Source: Candidatus Rifleibacteriota bacterium
GTDB taxonomy: Bacteria > Muiribacteriota > Ozemobacteria > Ozemobacterales > Ozemobacteraceae
Reading direction: 5' to 3'
Assembly (NCBI GenBank): GCA_015233565.1
Contig: JADFXM010000010.1
Location: 1 to 64,000, forward strand
Length of the DNA: 64,000 bases
The notes under the pieces are model-generated. The model did not search any database. It had not been told where the DNA came from and worked only from the letters and a program-made list of their open reading frames with translations. A program made the translations under genes and the position numbers. Numbering within the stretch: the stretch's first letter is position 1; each line of letters starts with the position of its first letter. Of the stretch, positions 17,999-27,763 are shown piece by piece.

Positions 17999-19053
17999 TC
18001 AACGATCTCCTTGAGAATGGCTTTTATTATGTTGGGATCGACTCGGTCCTCGTGTAACAGTTCGTTTAAGCTATCTTTTAAGGTTATACATCCGTCTTTT
18101 CTGGCAAGCATCAAGGCCGATTTTAATTGATTGGTCTTTTTTTCCCGAATCATATTTCGCATTGCTCCGTTGGGAATCATGAATTCATAAGCCATTGCTC
18201 TTTCATTTTTCTTTTTGCAAGGCAACAGAATTTGTGAGATCAAACCATTCAATGCTAAGGATAACATTGCTCTGATTTCTTCCTGGCGATGGCCGGGAAA
18301 TACGTTTATTATTCGGTCGATTGTTTCGACTGCGCCAACGGTATGGAGGGTGGAAAGTACAAGGTGCCCAGTCTCTGCAGCGGTCAAGGCCATTTCAATA
18401 GTTTCCAGGTCACGCATTTCTCCCACCAGAATAACATCGGGATCTTGCCTAAGTGCATGAATAAGAGATGCCTGATAATTTTTGGTAGAAAGACCGATTT
18501 CACGTTGGGTAAAAATTGAGCGTTTAGGATTATGGACAAATTCTATCGGATCTTCAATGGTTATGACATGACGTGCGGAATTACGGTTTATCTCGTTTAC
18601 CATTGCTGCCAGGGTATGTGATTTTCCGGAATTGGCCGGGCCGGTTACCAGGAAAATCCCCCGTGGTCTAAGTGCCATTTCTTTTAATTTTTTAGGTAGT
18701 GAAAGAGAATCAACTGAAGGGATTTTGTGCGGGATGAAACGAAATGCTCCCGACAATGCTCCCCTTTGTTTATATATACAGGCCCTGATTCTCCATTTTT
18801 TCTCGAAGGGAATCACAAAATTAGCTTCATGCTTAATGCGAAGGGATTCCTGACAAGGAAGTTCGAGTACCGGTAAAAAAAGGTTAGGCATTTCCTGGGC
18901 AGTCAGTGGTTCTTCGTTGAGGAATTCGAGTCTGCCGCCAATTCTTAAAACCGGAGGACTTCCGGCTTTCAAGTGTAAATCAGAAGCCTTCCTTGAAGAG
19001 GCGGTCTCAAAAAACTTGTAAATTCTAAGATATTTATTCTTTACATCCATCAA
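17995..19053 (-). CDS. PilT/PilU-like type IV pilus retraction ATPase (second paralogue)
   Basis: This 352-residue protein belongs to the GspE/PilT secretion ATPase family. The Walker A loop is GPANSGKS (138-145), a change from the usual GPTGSGKS. The Asp box (ITIEDPIEFVH), Walker B (DVILVGEMRD) and His box (TGHLVLSTLHT) are intact. The length is that of PilT/PilU. It overlaps the upstream pilT by 20 bases. Tandem retraction ATPases commonly consist of PilT and an accessory PilU; the altered P-loop and the absence of a PilU-type C-terminal tail make the exact class uncertain. No pilin or PilB/C gene is in the window. Confidence 0.85.
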   Translation of the reverse strand: MMDVKNKYLRIYKFFETASSRKASDLHLKAGSPPVLRIGGRLEFLNEEPLTAQEMPNLFLPVLELPCQESLRIKHEANFVIPFEKKWRIRACIYKQRGALSGAFRFIPHKIPSVDSLSLPKKLKEMALRPRGIFLVTGPANSGKSHTLAAMVNEINRNSARHVITIEDPIEFVHNPKRSIFTQREIGLSTKNYQASLIHALRQDPDVILVGEMRDLETIEMALTAAETGHLVLSTLHTVGAVETIDRIINVFPGHRQEEIRAMLSLALNGLISQILLPCKKKNERAMAYEFMIPNGAMRNMIREKKTNQLKSALMLARKDGCITLKDSLNELLHEDRVDPNIIKAILKEIVE

Positions 19054-20104
19054 GCATTTTCCTTAGCTGAATTGGATTGGGGGCTAGAGCCAAAGCTTCT
19101 TCAGGTTTAACGAGTCCACTTTTGATATGGTTTAACATTGATGTTTCAAGAGTGATCATTCCTATTTCGCTGCTGGTTTCAAGAACCGAGGGCAGAAGAT
19201 GTATCTTGCCTTCAGAGATAATGGATCTTACCGCAGCAGTGTTAAGTAGTACTTCAAATGCTGCCACTCGCCCTCCTCCGTTTTTGGGTAGAAGAGTTTG
19301 GGAAACCACTCCACGCAGAACCATGGACAGTTGGTGTAATACCTGATTTTGTTGGTTTTCAGGGAAAACATTGATAATTCTTTCGGCGGTTTGAACTGCT
19401 GATGTCGTATGGAGAGTCGACAGAACAAGCTTTCCCGTTTCGGCGGCATTAAGGGTCAGTGCAATCGTTTTTTGATCACGCATTTCTCCCACGATGATAA
19501 TATCGGGATCTTGCCTTAAGACTGTAAGGAGTCCATCGTAAAATGTGGGGCAATCTATTCCTATTTGACGTTGGTTAATAATGCACATTTCATCATCAAA
19601 CTGATACTCCACCGGATCTTCGAGCGTGACAATATGTCTTCGGGCATGGGAGTTTACGTAGCTGATAAAAGCGGCAAGGGTCGAAGTCTTTCCTGCTCCC
19701 GTTGGCCCGGTAACAAGGATCAAACCATTGGGTTGTTCAATTAATTTTTGTGCTGCAACTGGAAGTCCAGCTTCCTCAAAACTCATGACTTTTTGGGGGA
19801 TTACCCGGAAAGCGGCTCCTGTACCGTTGATGTCTTTGTACAAATTCACCCTGAACCGACAAACTCCCTCAAGAGCATATGCAAAGTCAAGCTCGTTGGT
19901 TTCCCTGAACTCCTTTATCAATTCAGGCGTTAGTAACCCTTCCATGATTCCATCGAAATCCCGGGCGGAGAATTTTATTCCATCGACGTAAGCAATTGCG
20001 CCATCAATTCTGACTGCAGGCGATTGTCCTACCTTGAGATGTAAATCGGAAGCCTTGTGTTCAAAAGTCAGCTTCAGTAATTCGTAAAGACGATTTTCTG
20101 ACAT
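19034..20104 (-). CDS. pilT: PilT type IV pilus twitching-motility ATPase
   Basis: This 356-residue hexameric ATPase is expected to power pilus retraction at the inner-membrane base. The N-terminal PAS-like domain begins with the ASDLHLKVGQSP motif (19-29). Walker A is GPTGAGKT (133-140), followed by VTLEDPVEYQF (Asp box), DIIIVGEMRD (Walker B) and TGKLVLSTLHTT (His box). It is the first gene of a three-gene minus-strand operon with a second PilT-like ATPase and a HEAT/TPR protein, joined by 20-base and 4-base overlaps. A perfect inverted repeat lies upstream of the start. Confidence 0.9.
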   Translation of the reverse strand: MSENRLYELLKLTFEHKASDLHLKVGQSPAVRIDGAIAYVDGIKFSARDFDGIMEGLLTPELIKEFRETNELDFAYALEGVCRFRVNLYKDINGTGAAFRVIPQKVMSFEEAGLPVAAQKLIEQPNGLILVTGPTGAGKTSTLAAFISYVNSHARRHIVTLEDPVEYQFDDEMCIINQRQIGIDCPTFYDGLLTVLRQDPDIIIVGEMRDQKTIALTLNAAETGKLVLSTLHTTSAVQTAERIINVFPENQQNQVLHQLSMVLRGVVSQTLLPKNGGGRVAAFEVLLNTAAVRSIISEGKIHLLPSVLETSSEIGMITLETSMLNHIKSGLVKPEEALALAPNPIQLRKMLDGCKE

Positions 20105-20128
20105 GGCGATCCTCAGACTTAAAATAAG

Positions 20129-20175
20129 AATTGTACAAAATCAATAATCTCTGGAAGGAGTGCTTTTTGTACAAT
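20129..20175. promoter_or_regulatory. Perfect 12-bp inverted repeat upstream of pilT
   Basis: AATTGTACAAAA (20129-20140) and TTTTGTACAATT (20164-20175) form a perfect inverted repeat with a 23-base loop, starting 25 bases upstream of the pilT start. It could be a paired operator or an mRNA-leader hairpin. No factor can be named. Confidence 0.45.
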
Positions 20176-20259
20176 TAAGTGCAAACACGAGGTTAATTTG
20201 GCAAAATCGGAACAGGGGCTAGTTTTATTGGCTTTTGTTTGATAGCCATGTATTTGTTC

Positions 20260-20465
20260 CCTGAAGGTTTGAAAAAATATCAGAAATATTTTTCCATGAC
20301 GTTCTCATGTGTCGTATTTTCATGAATTGCCCTAATTTTTCACAGCTGCCTGTGTGCCGTGCTGGCAACAGAAATTGTGCCGAGCCTGAAAAAGCAATCT
20401 CCAATAGAACCTGGAATTGCTTAGATTGCCCTTCAGGCTCGGCATTAATGCTTCGCTCCTTTTGT
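20260..20465. repeat. Structured repeat with a long hairpin, related to 28408-28665
   Basis: The segment lies between pckA and pilT. GCCGAGCCTGAA (20379-20390) pairs with TTCAGGCTCGGC (20432-20443). Inside it GCAATCT (20394-20400) pairs with AGATTGC (20423-20429), giving a 19-pair two-part stem. Several blocks recur in order at 28408-28665: GAAGGTNTGAAAAAATA, CCCTAATTTTTCACA, GCAATCT and AATTGCTTAGA. It may be a small RNA, a decaying MITE or an unusual processing/termination site. The strand is undetermined. Confidence 0.5.
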
Positions 20466-20507
20466 AATGTCATTTCCACCATTATTATTGAAGCTATAAT
20501 ATTTTTT

Positions 20508-22088
20508 TCAAACTTTCGGCCCGGCTTTTCTTACTTCCGGGGTGGCTTTGTCAGAAAATTGTTTGAAGTTATCTTCAAATTTTCTTGCAAGTTCATTTGC
20601 AATTTTATCATATCCGGATTTGTCAGTCCAAGTTGTCCGTGGTTTGAGAATTTCAGGTGGGACTCCGGGACAATTGTCGGGAACGGTAATTCCGAATACC
20701 GGGTCCGGTGAGAAGGAAACCTTCTCCAGAGATCCGTTAATCGCCGCTGTCAGGAGCGCTCGAGTATAGGATATTTTCATTCTTTTTCCTACCCCGAATG
20801 GGCCCCCGCTCCAACCTGTGTTAACCAGCCACAAGTTGGTTCCGTGTTTTTTCATTGCTCTTCCTAGCATTTCAGCATAGTGGAAGGGATGTAGAACAAG
20901 AAATGGGGCTCCAAAACAGGCGGAAAAAGTGGAAGTCGGTTCCAAAATTCCGGCTTCTGTACCGGCAAGTTTTGCAGTGTATCCGGAAAGGAAGTGGTAC
21001 ATGGCCTGGTCAGAATTCAATCTGGCAATTGGAGGAAGAACTCCAAACGCATCAGCAGCGAGGAAAAAGATATTATTCGGATGACCGCCTGTCCCTGATG
21101 GAACACAGTTTTCGATAAAAGAAACCGGGTATGTGGCTCGCGTATTTTCTGTAATACTTTCATCGTCGTAATCTGGTATTCTTGCATCATTTATTACAAC
21201 GTTTTCCAATACCGAACCGAAGCGGATGGCATTGTAAATCTGAGGTTCGCTTTCCTTCGAAAGTTTGATGCATTTTGCATAGCAACCACCCTCAAAATTA
21301 AAAACTCCTTTTTCACTCCAACCATGTTCATCATCACCGACTAATCTTCTTTGAGGATCAGCCGACAAGGTGGTTTTACCTGTTCCCGAAAGACCAAAAA
21401 ACAGGGAAGTGTCGCCTTCCGCGCCAATATTTGCGGAGCAATGCATCGGGAAGACATTTTTCTTCGGTAACAAATAATTCATTACAGAAAAAATTCCCTT
21501 CTTGATCTCTCCGGCATAATGCGTTCCGCCAATTAAAATTACTTTTTCCGAAAAATTTACTATTACAAAAACACCCGATGCCAGACCAAGTGTCTTAAAA
21601 TCCGGAGCCATTAACCCACAAACATTCAGTACAGTAAAATCAGGTGTTGGGGAAAGTGTATCGCTCTTTCCCGGTTTAATGAAAAGAGTTCCCGCGAAAA
21701 GGGCATGCCAGGCTTTTTCAGCAACAACCCGGACTTGCAATCTATAATTTGGATCAGCGCCTGCAAATCCGTCAAAAACAAAAACTTCCCGTCCCTGAAG
21801 GTATGCGCGAGCCAGGTTCATCAGGTTTTCCCAGGTTTCGACCGGAAGAGGACGATTTACCGGTCCCCACCAGACATCTTTTGTTTCTGAGGTCTGGATA
21901 ATAAACTTATCAATTGGTGAGCGTCCGGTTCTTAAACCGGTTTTAACCACTAAAGCTCCATTTTCTGCAAGAACCCCTTCGTTTCTGCGTAAGGAATGTT
22001 CCACCAACAGAGAAGTTGGAAGATTTTTATTGATTCCGGCAAGGCCTCCCAAACCCAAGGGAGGAATTGAACTATCACAATTCAACAT
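20508..22088 (-). CDS. pckA: ATP-dependent phosphoenolpyruvate carboxykinase
   Basis: This 526-residue enzyme interconverts oxaloacetate plus ATP with PEP, CO2 and ADP, at the start of gluconeogenesis or in anaerobic CO2 fixation. Visible are the RTGRSPIDKFI segment (53-63), the GGTHYAGEIKKG metal/substrate motif, the P-loop GLSGTGKTTLS (232-242) and the following GDDEHGW Mg/Mn motif (251-257). The length fits the ATP-type family, clearly distinct from GTP-type enzymes. I chose ATG 22088 because AAGGAG precedes it at correct spacing. It is monocistronic, with a structured repeat after its stop and MITE sequence upstream. Confidence 0.95.
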   Translation of the reverse strand: MLNCDSSIPPLGLGGLAGINKNLPTSLLVEHSLRRNEGVLAENGALVVKTGLRTGRSPIDKFIIQTSETKDVWWGPVNRPLPVETWENLMNLARAYLQGREVFVFDGFAGADPNYRLQVRVVAEKAWHALFAGTLFIKPGKSDTLSPTPDFTVLNVCGLMAPDFKTLGLASGVFVIVNFSEKVILIGGTHYAGEIKKGIFSVMNYLLPKKNVFPMHCSANIGAEGDTSLFFGLSGTGKTTLSADPQRRLVGDDEHGWSEKGVFNFEGGCYAKCIKLSKESEPQIYNAIRFGSVLENVVINDARIPDYDDESITENTRATYPVSFIENCVPSGTGGHPNNIFFLAADAFGVLPPIARLNSDQAMYHFLSGYTAKLAGTEAGILEPTSTFSACFGAPFLVLHPFHYAEMLGRAMKKHGTNLWLVNTGWSGGPFGVGKRMKISYTRALLTAAINGSLEKVSFSPDPVFGITVPDNCPGVPPEILKPRTTWTDKSGYDKIANELARKFEDNFKQFSDKATPEVRKAGPKV

Positions 22089-22180
22089 AATCACTCCTTT
22101 CCAAATGGCTGATTTCCTCAGCATGTTTTTGTCAAAGTTTACTCTTTCCGGAACTCAATCGCAAGTTTAATGTAATTTTA

Positions 22181-22516
22181 CAGCAATTCGGCGAGCATTT
22201 CGGTCGATTGCCATAAAAAAAAATTTTTACCTTCAGAATTCCTGTTGTCGTAAACTTCATTTTCTTCGATTGCTCAGCTTCAAAAGCCGATTCCGTAGAG
22301 TTAAAAAGTTTTCAGCCCGAATTTTGTTTTGAGACCAAATAATCCAAAAGTTAAGGCAGAAATCTCATCCAAACGAGTTCACGTTTTCAGGCTTTGGGAA
22401 AATGGTCTCAAGACTATATCCTCGGGAATTGGAATTCTGACCTTCGAACAAATAGGAAACCACATTTTTAGAAAACTGCTTCTCAAGCCAATTTAGACGT
22501 TGACCAAGAATTGCTG
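22181..22516. mobile_element. Diverged CAGC-ended element interrupted by a second element
   Basis: Outer ends are CAGCAATTCGGCGAG and, inverted, CAGCAATTCTTGGTC, resembling the ends of MITE family 3. TAATTTTA (22173-22180) and TAATTTTT (22517-22524) flank it as a 7-of-8 target duplication. The interior does not match the other copies, and a 206-bp CAGAATTCC-ended element sits inside. Confidence 0.6.
22234..22439 (+). mobile_element. MITE family 2 (CAGAATTCC ends), nested copy
   Basis: This 206-bp element has ends CAGAATTCC and GGAATTCTG. ACCTT on both sides (22229-22233 and 22440-22444) is a 5-bp target duplication. It is about 90% identical by eye to 55983-56189 over its whole length. It codes for nothing recognisable. 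Confidence 0.85.
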
Positions 22517-22589
22517 TAATTTTTATTTGATTGTACTAGGCAGTTTCTGCAATGCGAACCAGAGCGGCTTTGGTTAATTTGGTTTAGCC

Positions 22590-25418
22590 TCACGCAAGCG
22601 GTTTTCCGCATTTGGAACAGTAGTATTCTCGAGTGGGGTTTTCAGTTTTGCAGCTTTGGCAGACAATTGTTTCGCTTGGTGCTTTTGAGGCTGATGGTTT
22701 TGAAATAGACTGTTTGTCCGGCATTTTAAAAGCAATTGCTGGTGTGCCATCTTCTTCACTTTCCGGTATCTGGGTTTTAATGGAAACCTTGGAAACAGAT
22801 GGTCTGATCGGGGTTTCCACTCTAGTGGAGGGTGGCTTTGGAACGGATGGCCTGATTGGAGTTTCCACCCTGGAAGAGGAAACCTTGGGAACTCTAAGTG
22901 GAGTTTCTGTCCGAGAGGTGTTTGAGGGGGAAGAAGAATTTGATGCTTGTTGGAGAGAAGATCTGGAAGGAAGTTCTGAAGAAGGACTTTTTTCCTTGGC
23001 AGCTCTCCGCGCTGGAAAAAGTTCTGAATCAGGCCATTTTTTTGATCCGATGTCCATAACTTTCTCCGCCTCTTCTCTTTTGCCCGATTGAATCAGACAT
23101 TGGGCAAACCCATGTAAAAATTCTTCCCTGTCGGGGAAAAATTTCGATGCCCGTTCAAATATTTTTAGGTTTGTTGAGCTGAAACTTGATCTTCTGAGAT
23201 AGATCTCTGCAATATATAACAATGTTTCAGAGTCGTCAGGGCAGATGGAAATGTATTTTTGCATCAAGTCTATTGCCATTTTATTGTCGTTATTTTGACT
23301 CTTAAAAAAATTAACAAGGAAAACCATTACATCCTTGCGGTTTTCATCGATTTTTAAAAGATTGGAAATACGCTCTAAGCCTTCAGGGGAAGTATCTCCA
23401 AGTTGAAAACAAGCTTCCCCGATTATTCGATTGACTACCGCGTTCTTGGGGTCCTTGGCAAGCACTTCCAATGCTCTTTCTTTGGCATCGTGAAATCGAT
23501 TTGTCTTTAAATATGAATCTGCAAGAGAAGCCATCAGGGCTTTTCTGTTCGGGAGAGCTTCACTATCTGCTAATTGTTTCTCAATCAATGGAATTACTTT
23601 TTCGAACTTTCCGGTGGCTAGATAGGACTCTATCTTCCTTAATTGACTTGATTTCCAGAAAGATTTTAACATTTCCCAAATCCCAAACGTCACTTTCCAG
23701 CCGAAAATTAACAAGAATAGAAAAATCCCTATTTTATATTTATGATAGCGGATAATCCATTTCATTGAGGAGATTTCCGAAGTGTTTTCATTATAAGTTG
23801 GAGGTAGAGTTCCAAAAATTTCACATGCAGCAGGATAGTCTTCTTTCTTAAATGCGATCAAACCTTGATAAAATGTTAGTTTTGCAGATTTTGAGGCAAT
23901 TTTGGCAAATGCTTCAGTGAATTTTTCCGCATTTTCGATTTTTTCCAATTTAATTGAGCATTCTATTATTAGCGGAAAAACTTCTTCCTTTTTGGAAAGT
24001 GGTTCATCTATTGCCTCTTTGAGTAGGGCGTATGCTTCATCGTATTTTTCTTCCATCATGAATCTACTTGCTTGTGCTAAATTCTGCCCCAGTTTTTTTA
24101 CCCTTGCTTCACCTTCTTGGGCGCTTTTTGTAACTCGGGCAAGTGAATCTTTTATCTCTTGGCTATCGGTTGCGATTGCCAAGGCTTGTTCATAGATTAT
24201 TTTTGCTGAAGAAAAAGAACCTCGTCGTTCATTTTCTTTGGCGGCTTTTAGAAGGGAATTTAATTTCGTGCTCTGGTCAAATTGTGCTTTTTTGGCAGTT
24301 AGCTCCAAAGCTCTCTTTTGAGCTTTCAGTTTTTCAGCTTCATCCAGCTTTTGATTTAAAAATTCTGCTTTTTTTCTAAGTTGTTGATTTTCTTCATTCA
24401 GCCCAATTGCTCGATTGACAAACTCCAACGCCTCAGAATACTTACCTGCTTTTTCTGCGCTATCAGCTTCGCGCACAAAATCAGAAAGCGCCATCTTACT
24501 CTGGACCTTATTAAATAAATCATTGATTTCCTGGTCATCGGGGCTGGCATCTTGAGCCTCTTTTATCTTCTCAAGCGCTTTTTTTAAATCACCTTTGGTT
24601 AAAAGATCTTTTGCTTCTGCGACCAGGGAGACTGAGATAGTTTTTGTTTCTTCGGGAAGCTCCTTTTGAAGCTTGGAAAGGCTGTCGTTGGGGTGGTGTA
24701 TCATTCCTGCTGATCTGACAAAGTCCCTGGCTTTGGCCAGGTCTTTTTTTTCAACATAGGATTGTGCGATCCATATCAGAGAATTTTGAAGGTTCTTGTC
24801 GTCGCCAGCATCGATTCCATCTTTGTTCGCTTTTTTGAATTTATCGGCGAAAGCTATTATTTCATCCCATTGTTGAGCTTTTCCAAGCATTTCGAAAAGG
24901 GTGGCAGCTCCGGATGTGTTCTGTGGATAAGAAAAAATAGCTTTTTTGAGATATTTTAGCATCTCATCCTTGTTGTTTGATTGTCTAAAATCCTTTGCCA
25001 GTTTGATGTAAATTCCAGCGAGTGCTTTTTCTGTGTCAAGGTCATCTGGGGCTATGGAAATCGCTTTTTCCAGGTTTTTTATTGCGCTTTCTATGTCGTT
25101 TAACTTTTTTTGCGTAACTCCCAGTTGGTAAAAGGCTTCAATGCGGTTGGGATTTACTTCTGTGGCTTTTTTAAAAAACTCTCCTGCCTCTTTGTAGTGA
25201 AAAAGATTCAGATGATCCTGCCCAGTTTTAAGATAGTCATCATAGGAATCAGCAAAAAGTGGAGAGAGGAAAAATAAAAAAGCAAAAACAACAATCTGCA
25301 CGAAGGTTAGGTATGAAGAAATGTTGAAAAATTGAACAAAAAATGAATTATTACAATTCAAGGTTTCCTCAAACATGGATTTGTTGAGAAAGTCTTGCCC
25401 AGTTATAATGCGGATCAT
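22590..25418 (-). CDS. TPR-rich membrane protein with C-terminal zinc ribbon
   Basis: Up to 942 residues; the exact start is uncertain because neither ATG 25418 nor ATG 25376 has a clear ribosome site. A hydrophobic N-terminal segment (about residues 35-57) is a signal or anchor. Then come TPR repeats (for example NPNRIEAFYQLGVTQKKLND and APDDLDTEKALAGIYIKLA), a charged coiled-coil-like middle, a second membrane helix near 555-575 (IGIFLFLLIFGWKVTFGIW) and more TPRs. A Ser/Pro linker with RVETPIRPSV repeated follows. The protein ends in a CxxC...CxxC zinc ribbon. The arrangement suggests a membrane-anchored scaffold. I do not recognise a characterised homologue. Confidence 0.75.
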   Translation of the reverse strand: MIRIITGQDFLNKSMFEETLNCNNSFFVQFFNISSYLTFVQIVVFAFLFFLSPLFADSYDDYLKTGQDHLNLFHYKEAGEFFKKATEVNPNRIEAFYQLGVTQKKLNDIESAIKNLEKAISIAPDDLDTEKALAGIYIKLAKDFRQSNNKDEMLKYLKKAIFSYPQNTSGAATLFEMLGKAQQWDEIIAFADKFKKANKDGIDAGDDKNLQNSLIWIAQSYVEKKDLAKARDFVRSAGMIHHPNDSLSKLQKELPEETKTISVSLVAEAKDLLTKGDLKKALEKIKEAQDASPDDQEINDLFNKVQSKMALSDFVREADSAEKAGKYSEALEFVNRAIGLNEENQQLRKKAEFLNQKLDEAEKLKAQKRALELTAKKAQFDQSTKLNSLLKAAKENERRGSFSSAKIIYEQALAIATDSQEIKDSLARVTKSAQEGEARVKKLGQNLAQASRFMMEEKYDEAYALLKEAIDEPLSKKEEVFPLIIECSIKLEKIENAEKFTEAFAKIASKSAKLTFYQGLIAFKKEDYPAACEIFGTLPPTYNENTSEISSMKWIIRYHKYKIGIFLFLLIFGWKVTFGIWEMLKSFWKSSQLRKIESYLATGKFEKVIPLIEKQLADSEALPNRKALMASLADSYLKTNRFHDAKERALEVLAKDPKNAVVNRIIGEACFQLGDTSPEGLERISNLLKIDENRKDVMVFLVNFFKSQNNDNKMAIDLMQKYISICPDDSETLLYIAEIYLRRSSFSSTNLKIFERASKFFPDREEFLHGFAQCLIQSGKREEAEKVMDIGSKKWPDSELFPARRAAKEKSPSSELPSRSSLQQASNSSSPSNTSRTETPLRVPKVSSSRVETPIRPSVPKPPSTRVETPIRPSVSKVSIKTQIPESEEDGTPAIAFKMPDKQSISKPSASKAPSETIVCQSCKTENPTREYYCSKCGKPLA

Positions 25419-25510
25419 AGTATTTTGGATTCTTTCTTATGTATCGCTTTGATTTGTAGCACAAGAAAATAGGAAGGGTCAATAAAAAGCTTTTGGTATT
25501 TTGCATCATC

Positions 25511-27763
25511 TCAATTTTTTGAGGAAGAATTATTTTCCCCAAGAACTTCTCGAATTTTTTGAGAAAGTTCAGATAGTTCAAATGGCTTTTGGAGGAACCC
25601 CTGGACACCGTTTTGCAAGAGTTTTTGGGAAGTGCCGTTCAGGCTGAACCCAGATGCAAGCAGGACTTTGATTCCCGGATGGATGGCTCGCATGTTTTGG
25701 AATGTTTCAGGGCCGTTCATTCGAGGCATCACCATGTCGAGTATTACCAGGTCGATTTGATTATGTTTCGAGCGGAATACTTCTAAGGCTTCCAGGCCAT
25801 CCCGGCAGGCGGTTACCTGGTATCCAAGCGATTGCAAAATTTTTTGGGTTGTTTCGCGAACGATCTCTTCGTCATCAACAAGAAGAATCCGTTCATTACC
25901 TGTCTTAGTAACAGTTAAGTTTTCCGAATTTTTCTTTGGTTCGGGACTAAGAACAATTGGCAGAAAAATGTTAAAAGTTGTTCCTTTTCCGACTTCGCTA
26001 TAGACGCTGATTGTGCCACCATGATTTTTGATTGCTCCGTAAACGGCGGCTAAACCAAGCCCTGTTCCCTTCCCTGCCTCTTTAGTGGTGAAAAATGGTT
26101 CAAATAGGTGATTTTTAACCTCTTTTGTCATGCCTAATCCGGTGTCGGTAATTTTTATCTGGAGGTATCTTCCAGTAGGGAGTTCCAATTTTGGGGTATT
26201 TTCCAATAGATAGAACAAGGATGTAGAAAAAGTGAGTTCTCCGCCATTTGGCATCGCATCTCGGGCGTTGATCGCCAAATTAAGGAGGGCGTTTTGCAGT
26301 TGTGTTGGGTCGCCAAGAGTAGTGGATGGATCAGCTTGGAGATTTTGTGAAATAACGATGCGGCGATCGATACTGTGTTTGAGGAGGGCGACAACTTCTT
26401 TTACAACGGAATGGATATTCACCGGAAGGCTGACAACTTTCCCTTTTCGTGCGAAAGCCAACAATTGTTGAGTTAGTTCACCGGCCTGAAGGGAAATCGC
26501 AACAATGTTTTTGGCAAATGAATGTATTTCTGGGTCGGCTAATTTTAACAAAATAAGTTCTGCATTTCCGAGGATTCCGGATAATTGGTTGTTGAAATCA
26601 TGTGCAACTCCTCCGGCAAGTTGGCCGATTGCTTCTAGTTTCTCACTTTGGCGAAGACGTTCTTCAAGAAGAATTCGATCTGTGATATCGATAAAGGTTC
26701 CCAGGACTCCGATAACCTGGGCATTTTCATCGTGTAGAGGAACTTTACTGGTATCAACCCAGGATAGTGTTCCATTCTGATGGTGAAGTCGCTCGATGAT
26801 ATGTAATTCCGGTGTGTCAGTGGCCATTATTCGCTTGTCACACTCGCGATAGTGGTCCGATTCTTCCTTGAGCCAACAGAAATCATAATCGGTTTTTCCC
26901 AAAATATTCTCAGAAGAATCAAATCCCAGGGTTTGGGCAAAAACGCGATTGGCCCAGACATAGACTAAATTTTTGTCTTTTACGAATACGCAAGAGGGGA
27001 TGTGGTCAGTTACCAGTTGTAAAAGCTGTTTGGCTTGCTCGACCTCTTTCATTCTATGTTCAAGTGAATCTGCCATCAGATTTACATTTTGACACAAGGT
27101 TGCAATTTCACCACTGGACTCAGGTACAGTCACCCGGATTGTCAGATTGCCGTCAGTAATTCCTTGGACTTTGGAAACTAAATCCAGGATTGGTTTGGAA
27201 ATCCAACGTTGAACAGTCAAAGCCATAAAAAAAGCTAAAAGTAAGACGATTGCCGAAAAAATTCCCAAGATTCCTATGTGAGAATGAAGCATTTGGTTGA
27301 ATGTCAAAGTTGAAGCCACTAAACGCATTGTTCCATGTTGTTTGCCTCGAAAAGACATGGGTTGACATACTTCCAGACCTTCATCTGTGAACTTGACTGT
27401 TGTTTCAATAACTCCTACCAGAGTTTTGGGGGGGGTGGGGCGGACGGCCCCAGAGCGGGTGCAGAAAGCAAACAAGTTCCCATCATGGTTATAGATTTCA
27501 ACTTCTTCAATGTCGGGTAGCTGGAGCAGCGTAGACAAGTTTTCTTCCGTTTCCTGCTTATATTTGAAGGCCAGGTCACTGACACAATAACCTGCTGCCA
27601 TTTTAACAAGCGTGGTAATCTGATTTTCAAGAGTCTGGCGGGAATTTCGGCTGTCCATTGCTGTAACTGTGGCAAAGAAAAAGAGGAGTGCTACGAAAGT
27701 CACACTTTCTATTATAAAGGTTAACTTAGAGCTGATTGACATGTTCCGAAAAAGGTTCTTCAT
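25511..27763 (-). CDS. Hybrid sensor histidine kinase (HAMP-PAS-HisKA-HATPase-REC)
   Basis: This 750-residue inner-membrane sensor has a helix at about 14-35, a periplasmic sensor (~36-157), a helix at ~158-182 and then HAMP (~183-237). A PAS/PAC domain follows (~245-360), then HisKA with the phospho-accepting His in GGVAHDFNNQLSGI and HATPase with an N-box NLAINARDAMP and GTGLGLAAVYG. The C-terminal receiver has LLVDDEE and the phospho-Asp in VILDMVMPRMNG. It overlaps the YfiR-like gene by four bases (ATGA), so the periplasmic YfiR domain may feed its sensor. With a TonB receptor upstream, the three probably form one signalling unit. Its output target is not in the window. Confidence 0.92.
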   Translation of the reverse strand: MKNLFRNMSISSKLTFIIESVTFVALLFFFATVTAMDSRNSRQTLENQITTLVKMAAGYCVSDLAFKYKQETEENLSTLLQLPDIEEVEIYNHDGNLFAFCTRSGAVRPTPPKTLVGVIETTVKFTDEGLEVCQPMSFRGKQHGTMRLVASTLTFNQMLHSHIGILGIFSAIVLLLAFFMALTVQRWISKPILDLVSKVQGITDGNLTIRVTVPESSGEIATLCQNVNLMADSLEHRMKEVEQAKQLLQLVTDHIPSCVFVKDKNLVYVWANRVFAQTLGFDSSENILGKTDYDFCWLKEESDHYRECDKRIMATDTPELHIIERLHHQNGTLSWVDTSKVPLHDENAQVIGVLGTFIDITDRILLEERLRQSEKLEAIGQLAGGVAHDFNNQLSGILGNAELILLKLADPEIHSFAKNIVAISLQAGELTQQLLAFARKGKVVSLPVNIHSVVKEVVALLKHSIDRRIVISQNLQADPSTTLGDPTQLQNALLNLAINARDAMPNGGELTFSTSLFYLLENTPKLELPTGRYLQIKITDTGLGMTKEVKNHLFEPFFTTKEAGKGTGLGLAAVYGAIKNHGGTISVYSEVGKGTTFNIFLPIVLSPEPKKNSENLTVTKTGNERILLVDDEEIVRETTQKILQSLGYQVTACRDGLEALEVFRSKHNQIDLVILDMVMPRMNGPETFQNMRAIHPGIKVLLASGFSLNGTSQKLLQNGVQGFLQKPFELSELSQKIREVLGENNSSSKN

